Below are positions 33,927 through 40,123 of a stretch of 40,123 nt of DNA, in pieces. This DNA is from Pseudomonas donghuensis (GTDB lineage Bacteria > Pseudomonadota > Gammaproteobacteria > Pseudomonadales > Pseudomonadaceae). The notes under the pieces are model-generated. The model was not told the origin of the DNA and made no database searches. It saw only the letters and a program-made list of their open reading frames with translations. Numbering within the stretch: position 1 is the first letter of the stretch; every line of letters begins with the position of its first letter. The stretch lies in contig NZ_JH650761.1 in assembly GCF_000259195.1 (NCBI RefSeq), forward strand, positions 1 to 40,123, written 5' to 3'. A program made the translations under genes and the position numbers.

Positions 33927-33952
33927 TATAATCCCCCACAAATTTTTGTGGG
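33927..33952. promoter_or_regulatory. TATAAT box and 18-bp palindrome between desA and the GGDEF/EAL gene
   Basis: A consensus -10 TATAAT (33927-33932) faces the GGDEF/EAL gene. From 2 bp later the perfect inverted repeat CCCACAAA-TT-TTTGTGGG (33935-33952) covers the expected transcription start. No good -35 is seen, suggesting an activator or a weak promoter. The repeat could be an operator for one or both divergent genes, or a 5' hairpin. Confidence 0.5.
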
Positions 33953-33967
33953 TTTGCCCGGGACCTT

Positions 33968-35863
33968 ATGTCTGCTTCCATTCGAGACGCCATGCGCATG
34001 GCGGCGCTCTACCTTGTGCTATCGGTATTGTGGCTGGCACTGTCTGATCAATTATTGAACAGTCTTTTCGATGCGCCTGAGCAAATCGGCCGCTGGCAGC
34101 TGATCAGCGCGCATTTCTGGGTGTTGTGCAGTGCCCTGCTGATTTTTGTCTCGCGCGCCCGCCTGCTCAATTTCATCGGCGTCGGTGTGCGCTTGCGCCG
34201 TGAAGACCGCGAGCGTCTGCGCATGGCTGCCGCGGTGTTCGACAGCACCCTGGAAGGGGTGCTGGTCACCGACCGCGATGGCCTGATCGTGCATGTGAAT
34301 CGGGCATTCATGCAGATCACCGGTTACGACAAGGACGAAGTGCTTGGCCAGCGCCCGAGCAAGTTCAAGTCCGGCCGCCATGTTGCCGCGTTCTACCAGC
34401 AGATTTACGCCACCCTGGCGCAAAAGGGCGAGTGGAGCGGCGAGATCTGGAACCGGCGCAAAAGCGGCGAGGTGTATCCGCAATGGCAGACGATTTGCGC
34501 CATCCGCGATGATAGCGGCGAGTTGAGCCATTACGTCGCGGTGTTCAGCGACATCAGCGCGATCAAGCATTCCGAGCGCGAGCTGGCGTATCTGGCCCAT
34601 CACGACCCGCTCACCGACCTGCCCAACCGCCTGCTGTTCAACGACCGCACCGCGCAGGCACTGGCTGCGGCACAGACCAACAAGCGCGGTTGCGCCTTGC
34701 TGCTGCTCGACCTGGACCACTTCCAGAGCATCAACGACAGCCTTGGCCACAACATTGGCGACCAGTTGCTCAAGGTGGTCGGTGAGCGCTTGCGCTCGCT
34801 CCTGGGCAATGGTGTGACCCTGGCCCGCCTGGGCGGTGACGAGTTCGCCGTGCTGGCCGAAAACTGCTCGCAGGTCGGCCAGGCCGCAGCCTTGGCGCAG
34901 AGCATCATCGATGGCATGAAAGCGCCATTCGAGGTCGATAGCCAGCGCTTGTTCATCAGCGTCAGCATCGGCATCAGCCTGTTCCCCAGCGACGCCTTGA
35001 GCGCCGAGCAGTTGCTGCGCAATGCCGACTCCGCGCTGTTCAAGGCCAAGAGCAGCGGCCGTGCCGGTTATGCGCTGTACACCGAAGAGCTGACCGCTCA
35101 CGCCCAGCAGCGGGTCGAGACCGCTGGCGAGCTGCGCCGGGCCTTGGAGCAGGAAGAGCTGCGGGTCTATTACCAGCCGGTACATGACCTGTGCAGCGGC
35201 AAGATGATCGGTGTCGAGGCGCTGGTGCGCTGGCAGCATCCGCAGCGCGGGCTGGTGCCGCCCGGGGAGTTCATCCCGATTGCCGAACGCACTGGGCTGA
35301 TTGCCGATATCGACACCTGGGTGTTGCGCCAGGCCTGCCTGCAGAGGGTGCAATGGCAGGCCGAGGGGCGGGCGCTGGATTTTGTTGCAGTGAATATCTC
35401 CAGCCGCCTGTTTGGTCATCGTGACCTTTATCAGCAAGTGGCGCAGGTGCTGCACGACACGGCGCTGGACCCGGCGTTGCTGGAGCTGGAGGTTACCGAA
35501 AGCGCGGTGATGGACGACCCTGAAGTAGCCCTTGAGCAATTGCATCGGCTGCGTGAGTTGGGCTTGCGCCTGGCCATCGATGACTTTGGCACCGGCTATT
35601 CGTCGTTGCTGCGGCTCAAGCGCCTGCCGGTGCAGAAGCTCAAGATCGACCAGGGTTTTGTCGCCGGCTTGCCGTGTGATGAAGACGATGTGGCGATTGT
35701 GCGGGTGATTATCGCCCTGGCCCGGAGCATGGGCATGCTGGTGCATGCCGAGGGCATCGAGCAGGCCGAGCAGGCGCGCTTTCTGCTGGAGCAACAGTGT
35801 CAGCTGGGCCAGGGCTACTGGTTTGGCAGGCCGGTGCCGGCGCAGCAATTGCGCTGGGCTTGA
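33968..35863 (+). CDS. Membrane PAS-GGDEF-EAL c-di-GMP enzyme (PipA-like position)
   Basis: c-di-GMP turnover protein of 631 residues. Two membrane segments (about 10-27 and 47-63) are followed by PAS (about 84-200; EGVLVTDRDGLIVHVNRAFM), GGDEF (about 205-370) and EAL (about 385-631). The cyclase signature GGDEF (289-293) is intact but the I-site RxxD is absent. The EAL residues look complete: EAL 417-419, VNISS, ELEVTES, IDDFGTGYSS, KLKID, HAEGIE. Phosphodiesterase activity is therefore likely and cyclase activity possible. In P. aeruginosa the gene at this place between desA and sbp is the phosphodiesterase pipA. Confidence 0.92.
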   Translation: MSASIRDAMRMAALYLVLSVLWLALSDQLLNSLFDAPEQIGRWQLISAHFWVLCSALLIFVSRARLLNFIGVGVRLRREDRERLRMAAAVFDSTLEGVLVTDRDGLIVHVNRAFMQITGYDKDEVLGQRPSKFKSGRHVAAFYQQIYATLAQKGEWSGEIWNRRKSGEVYPQWQTICAIRDDSGELSHYVAVFSDISAIKHSERELAYLAHHDPLTDLPNRLLFNDRTAQALAAAQTNKRGCALLLLDLDHFQSINDSLGHNIGDQLLKVVGERLRSLLGNGVTLARLGGDEFAVLAENCSQVGQAAALAQSIIDGMKAPFEVDSQRLFISVSIGISLFPSDALSAEQLLRNADSALFKAKSSGRAGYALYTEELTAHAQQRVETAGELRRALEQEELRVYYQPVHDLCSGKMIGVEALVRWQHPQRGLVPPGEFIPIAERTGLIADIDTWVLRQACLQRVQWQAEGRALDFVAVNISSRLFGHRDLYQQVAQVLHDTALDPALLELEVTESAVMDDPEVALEQLHRLRELGLRLAIDDFGTGYSSLLRLKRLPVQKLKIDQGFVAGLPCDEDDVAIVRVIIALARSMGMLVHAEGIEQAEQARFLLEQQCQLGQGYWFGRPVPAQQLRWA

Positions 35864-35867
35864 GGGC

Positions 35868-35905
35868 CCTATCGCGGGGCAAGCCCGCTCCTACAAGTGT
35901 AGGTG
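35868..35905. repeat. Single REP-like element
   Basis: tatcgcggggcaagcccgct and the following ctcctacaagtgtagg form one REP unit (inner palindrome CGGGGCAAGCCCG) of a different subtype from the gctggcaagccagc copies in this window. It lies 4 bp past the stop of the GGDEF/EAL gene. Confidence 0.7.
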
Positions 35906-35959
35906 CGGCGGGGCGGTGATCCGACTGGTCCCGCGAAACTCTATTTCAGTTATATAAAA

Positions 35960-35984
35960 ATTCTTAAATAGTATTTTTAAGAAT
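35960..35984. promoter_or_regulatory. Inverted repeat in the oscA promoter region
   Basis: ATTCTTAAA-TAGTATT-TTTAAGAAT, 9-bp perfect arms in a markedly AT-rich patch, 88 bp before oscA. Its position before a sulfur-starvation gene suggests a CysB-type operator or promoter; the assignment is inferred. Confidence 0.5.
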
Positions 35985-36072
35985 ATTCGCGTCCCCCTAA
36001 GATTGCCCTCAAGCCAGGCGCAGTCGCTCCCCTTCACGCACTGCACGGCACCCATATCACAGGAGCACGAGC

Positions 36073-36255
36073 ATGAGCGCATCTCTGCGTAGCGTTGACG
36101 GTCAGGACGAAGCCACCATTCTGCGCGAAATCCAGAGCGCCCTGCGTGACCTGCGGTTTGGCGCGGTGGAAATCACCGTGCACAACGCCCAGGTCGTGCA
36201 GATCGAACGCAAGGAAAAGTTCCGCCTGCAGAACCCCGGCAACAAGCCCAGCTGA
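36073..36255 (+). CDS. oscA: OscA, small sulfur-starvation protein (DUF2292/YezD family)
   Basis: Protein of 60 residues (MSASLRSVDGQDEATILREI ... VHNAQVVQIERKEKFRL) of the DUF2292/YezD family. In Pseudomonas the gene upstream of sbp is called oscA and is needed for use of organosulfur compounds under sulfur limitation, also affecting chromate resistance. The molecular mechanism is unknown. It has caggag 8 nt before the ATG and lies 47 bp upstream of sbp, probably in one operon. Preceded by a long AT-rich leader with an inverted repeat. Confidence 0.88.
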   Translation: MSASLRSVDGQDEATILREIQSALRDLRFGAVEITVHNAQVVQIERKEKFRLQNPGNKPS

Positions 36256-36302
36256 TTATCGCGCCACCTAATTAGAAAAATACGCCAATCGGGAGCTTCA
36301 CC

Positions 36303-37310
36303 ATGTCCATCCGCCGTTATGCCCTGGCCGCCCTCGCCAGCGCCGTTTTTGCCGGTTCCGCTATCGCCAAGGACTACGAACTGCTGAACGTGTCCTATGA
36401 TCCGACCCGCGAGTTGTATCAGCAGTACAACGCCGAGTTCGTCAAGCACTGGCAGCAGGCTCACCCGGACGACAAGGTGAAGATCCAGCAGTCCCACGGT
36501 GGTTCGGGCAAGCAGGCCCGTGCCGTAATCGACGGCCTGCGCGCCGACGTGGTGACCCTGGCCCTGGCCGGCGACATCGACGAAGTGGCCAAGCTCGGCA
36601 AGACCCTGCCGGACAACTGGCAGACCCGCCTGCCGGAGGCCAGCACCCCCTACACCTCGACCATCGTGTTCCTGGTGCGCAAGGGCAACCCGAAAGGCAT
36701 CAAGGACTGGGGCGACCTGATCAAGAAAGACGTCTCGGTCATCACCCCGAACCCGAAAACCTCCGGCGGCGCCCGCTGGAACTTCCTCGCTGCCTGGGCC
36801 TACGGTCTGAAAAGCGGTGGCAGCGAAGCCAAGGCCCAGGCATACGTGAAAGAGCTGTTCAAGCACGTACCGGTACTGGACACCGGCGCCCGTGGCTCGA
36901 CCATCACCTTCGTCAACAACGGTCAGGGTGACGTGTTGCTGGCCTGGGAAAACGAAGCCTTCCTGGCCCTCAAGGAAGACGGTGGCGCCGACAAGTTCGA
37001 GATCGTCGTGCCGTCGCTGTCGATCCTCGCCGAGCCGCCCGTGGCGGTGGTCGACAAGAATGCGCAGAAGAAGGGCAACGAGCAGATCGCCGAGGAATAC
37101 CTCAAGCACCTGTACAGCCCGGCCGGGCAGAAGATTGCCGCCGAGAACTTCTACCGTCCGCGTGACCCGAAAGTTGCTGCCGAATACGCCAAGCAGTTCC
37201 CGAAACTGGACCTGGTGACTATCGACAAAGACTTCGGTGGCTGGAAGACTGCCCAACCCAAGTTCTTCAACGATGGTGGCGTGTTCGACCAGATCTACAC
37301 GGCGCAGTGA
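36303..37310 (+). CDS. sbp: Periplasmic sulfate-binding protein
   Basis: Binding protein of 335 residues for the sulfate/thiosulfate ABC importer. Signal peptide of about 22 residues ([20 protein letters not shown]), mature start near [18 protein letters not shown]. Family features seen are [17 protein letters not shown] (oxyanion pocket), the [18 protein letters not shown] loop and the [15 protein letters not shown] stretch. The ATG has gggagc upstream. A GC-rich hairpin follows before cysT, which may keep sbp mRNA in excess over the permease genes. Confidence 0.95.
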   Translation: MSIRRYALAALASAVFAGSAIAKDYELLNVSYDPTRELYQQYNAEFVKHWQQAHPDDKVKIQQSHGGSGKQARAVIDGLRADVVTLALAGDIDEVAKLGKTLPDNWQTRLPEASTPYTSTIVFLVRKGNPKGIKDWGDLIKKDVSVITPNPKTSGGARWNFLAAWAYGLKSGGSEAKAQAYVKELFKHVPVLDTGARGSTITFVNNGQGDVLLAWENEAFLALKEDGGADKFEIVVPSLSILAEPPVAVVDKNAQKKGNEQIAEEYLKHLYSPAGQKIAAENFYRPRDPKVAAEYAKQFPKLDLVTIDKDFGGWKTAQPKFFNDGGVFDQIYTAQ

Positions 37311-37353
37311 TGCAATGCCCGTCAGGATAATCGCCGTTCAGTAGCCAGCATGG

Positions 37354-37373
37354 GCCCGGGATTCGTCCCGGGC
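37354..37373 (+). promoter_or_regulatory. Hairpin between sbp and cysT
   Basis: GCCCGGGA-TTCG-TCCCGGGC, perfect 8-bp stem with a stable TTCG tetraloop, 43 bp past the sbp stop. No T-tract follows, so an mRNA-stabilising or partially attenuating role is more likely than full termination. Confidence 0.6.
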
Positions 37374-37398
37374 TTCGTGCGTTCAACCAGGGACCTTT

Positions 37399-38217
37399 AT
37401 GTCACGTCGTATTTCCCCCGTCATACCCGGCTTCGGGCTGACGCTGGGCTACACCTTGGTGTACCTCAGCCTGATTGTGCTGATACCGCTGGCCGCCATG
37501 TTCATACATGCCGCCCAGCTCACCTGGGAGCAGTTCTGGGCCATCGTCAGCGCACCGCGAGTGCTCGCGGCGCTCAAGCTGAGCTTCGGCACGGCCCTCT
37601 ACGCTGCCATCATCAACGGTATCATCGGTACCCTGCTGGCCTGGGTGCTGGTGCGCTATACCTTCCCCGGGCGCAAGATCATCGATGCCATGATCGACCT
37701 GCCGTTCGCCCTGCCCACGGCGGTGGCCGGTATCGCCTTGACCGCGCTGTACGCACCGGCCGGCCTGGTTGGCCAGTTCGCCACCGACCTGGGTTTCAAG
37801 ATTGCTTACACCCCGCTGGGTATCACCCTGGCGCTGACCTTCGTGACCCTGCCGTTCGTGGTGCGTACGGTGCAGCCGGTGCTGGCCGACATCCCCCGTG
37901 AAGTCGAAGAGGCCGCCGCCTGCCTGGGTGCCAAGCCGCTGCAGGTGTTTCGCTATGTGCTGGCGCCGGCACTGTTGCCGGCATGGCTGACCGGCTTTGC
38001 CCTGGCTTTTGCCCGGGGCGTTGGCGAGTATGGTTCGGTGATCTTCATCGCCGGCAACATGCCGATGAAGACCGAGATCCTGCCGCTGCTGATCATGGTC
38101 AAGCTCGACCAGTACGACTACACCGGCGCCACCGCCATCGGCGTGTTGATGCTGGTGGTTTCCTTCATCCTGTTGCTGCTGATCAACCTGCTGCAACGGC
38201 GCATCGAAACCCCTTGA
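37399..38217 (+). CDS. cysT: Sulfate/thiosulfate ABC permease CysT
   Basis: Inner-membrane permease of 272 residues with about six helices, one half of the CysT-CysW channel. The EAA loop [20 protein letters not shown] couples it to the ATPase CysA. It begins [20 protein letters not shown] with aggga upstream, 88 bp after sbp, and ends 14 bp before cysW. Length matches the family (cysU in enterobacteria). Confidence 0.95.
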   Translation: MSRRISPVIPGFGLTLGYTLVYLSLIVLIPLAAMFIHAAQLTWEQFWAIVSAPRVLAALKLSFGTALYAAIINGIIGTLLAWVLVRYTFPGRKIIDAMIDLPFALPTAVAGIALTALYAPAGLVGQFATDLGFKIAYTPLGITLALTFVTLPFVVRTVQPVLADIPREVEEAAACLGAKPLQVFRYVLAPALLPAWLTGFALAFARGVGEYGSVIFIAGNMPMKTEILPLLIMVKLDQYDYTGATAIGVLMLVVSFILLLLINLLQRRIETP

Positions 38218-38231
38218 AGGAGGCCACGTCC

Positions 38232-39104
38232 ATGTCTGCGACTTCTATTGGCGCGGCCGCTTCGGCCAACGCCGCCCGCCGTGGCAGTGCCACTTCACGG
38301 CGCATCCTGATCAGCCTTGGCTGGTTGATCTTTGCCCTGTTCCTGCTGCTGCCGCTGGTGATCGTGGTGTCCCAGGGCCTGAAAATGGGCCTGGGGACGT
38401 TCTTCGAGGCGATCTTCGAGCCCGACGCCTTGTCGGCGCTGAAGCTGACCCTGATCGCCGTGGCCATCTCGGTGCCGCTGAACCTGGTGTTCGGGGTCAG
38501 CGCCGCCTGGTGTGTGAGCAAGTACACCTTCCGTGGCAAGAGCATCCTGGTCACCCTCATCGACCTGCCATTTTCGGTGTCGCCGGTGATCGCAGGCCTG
38601 GTCTACGTGCTGATGTTCGGTGCCCAGGGCCTGTTCGGGCCGTGGCTGCAGGATCACGACATCCAGATCGTCTTCGCCTTGCCGGGCATTGTTCTGGCGA
38701 CCATCTTCGTCACCGTGCCGTTCGTGGCGCGTGAACTGATCCCGCTGATGCAGGAGCAGGGCACCCAGGAAGAGGAGGCCGCGCGCCTGCTCGGTGCCAA
38801 CGGCTGGCAAATGTTCTGGCACGTGACCCTGCCCAACATCAAATGGGGCCTGATCTACGGCGTGGTGCTGTGTACCGCGCGGGCGATGGGTGAGTTTGGT
38901 GCGGTGTCGGTGGTGTCCGGGCACATTCGCGGGGTGACCAACACCTTGCCGCTGCACGTCGAGATCCTCTACAACGAATACAACCACGTTGCGGCCTTCA
39001 GCGTCGCCAGCCTGTTGCTGATCCTGGCGCTCTTCATCCTGCTGCTCAAGCAGTGGAGCGAGTCCCGTATTAACCGTCTGCGCCATAACGCGGCGGAGGA
39101 ATAA
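38232..39104 (+). CDS. cysW: Sulfate/thiosulfate ABC permease CysW
   Basis: Second channel subunit, 290 residues with about six helices and the EAA loop [20 protein letters not shown]. The ATG at 38232 has aaggagg (38217-38223) upstream; it adds a Ser/Ala/Arg-rich cytoplasmic N-terminus (about 25 residues) before the first helix. The open frame upstream lies inside cysT and is not used. It ends 3 bp before cysA. Confidence 0.95.
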   Translation: MSATSIGAAASANAARRGSATSRRILISLGWLIFALFLLLPLVIVVSQGLKMGLGTFFEAIFEPDALSALKLTLIAVAISVPLNLVFGVSAAWCVSKYTFRGKSILVTLIDLPFSVSPVIAGLVYVLMFGAQGLFGPWLQDHDIQIVFALPGIVLATIFVTVPFVARELIPLMQEQGTQEEEAARLLGANGWQMFWHVTLPNIKWGLIYGVVLCTARAMGEFGAVSVVSGHIRGVTNTLPLHVEILYNEYNHVAAFSVASLLLILALFILLLKQWSESRINRLRHNAAEE

Positions 39105-39107
39105 TTC

Positions 39108-40097
<990 letters not shown>

Positions 40098-40123
40098 GGG
40101 CCTCATCGCTGGCAAGCCAGCTC
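40098..40123. repeat. REP element cut by the window edge
   Basis: After the cysA stop the sequence catcgctggcaagccagct repeats the left arm of the 7564-7620 REP pair and runs into the right edge. A matching right arm is expected just outside. Confidence 0.75.

Noticed and set aside
35951..35984. Possible insertion-sequence end or attachment site in the AT-rich patch before oscA
   Set aside because: No transposase or integrase gene, no target duplication; the patch is better read as a promoter region with an inverted repeat.

Overview
The window looks like chromosomal DNA of a fluorescent Pseudomonas, most likely the P. putida/P. fluorescens side of the genus. Three things point there: a LapA-type biofilm adhesin divergent from its type I secretion genes, Pseudomonas-style REP repeats (cores resembling gctggcaagccagctccc) at several operon ends, and the gene order gabD-gabT ... 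desA - GGDEF/EAL - oscA - sbp-cysT-cysW-cysA. The second half of that order I also know from P. aeruginosa. The sequence is GC-rich throughout, so long antisense open frames are common and have been discarded.

Layout. 1-7.6 kb: the 5' end of the giant adhesin gene lapA (minus strand, running off the left edge) and, divergently, lapE-lapB-lapC, which encode its secretion machine. 7.8-11.5 kb: an Fe(II)/2-oxoglutarate dioxygenase of the TauD/AtsK type with a complete TauT/SsuABC-type importer, probably for organosulfur scavenging, followed tail-to-tail by a WYL-domain regulator. 12.7-18.6 kb: a Sel1-repeat protein, then a tightly overlapping marR - FUSC - DUF1656 - HlyD - NodT efflux operon with a perfect palindrome upstream. 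18.7-20.9 kb: an NfeD/slipin membrane pair. 21-26.4 kb: small housekeeping and unknown genes (YbaK-like deacylase, DUF2789, a two-TM protein, a CBS-pair protein, two zinc-ribbon membrane proteins, a DUF3857/transglutaminase protein, a DUF3077 protein with a long hairpin-rich leader). 26.8 kb: tRNA-Arg(CCG). 27.1-30.1 kb: gabD and gabT for GABA catabolism. 30.2-35.9 kb: an HDOD protein with a degenerate receiver domain, a PAS-GGDEF cyclase, the DesA-type desaturase and a PAS-GGDEF-EAL protein. 36-40.1 kb: oscA and the sulfate/thiosulfate importer.

Two themes recur. One is c-di-GMP and surface life: LapA carries the LapG-sensitive TAAG site, its promoter region has a FleQ-like box, and one c-di-GMP synthase and one synthase/phosphodiesterase lie in the same window. 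The other is sulfur: the dioxygenase/ABC cluster and oscA-sbp-cysTWA serve organic and inorganic sulfur supply respectively. lapD and lapG are not in the window.

I do not see CRISPR arrays, insertion sequences, prophage or a defence island. The least explained element is the structured leader upstream of the DUF3077 gene (about 26.43-26.66 kb). Other points worth a look are the symmetric sequences in several divergent promoters and the HDOD protein whose receiver lacks the phospho-acceptor aspartate.
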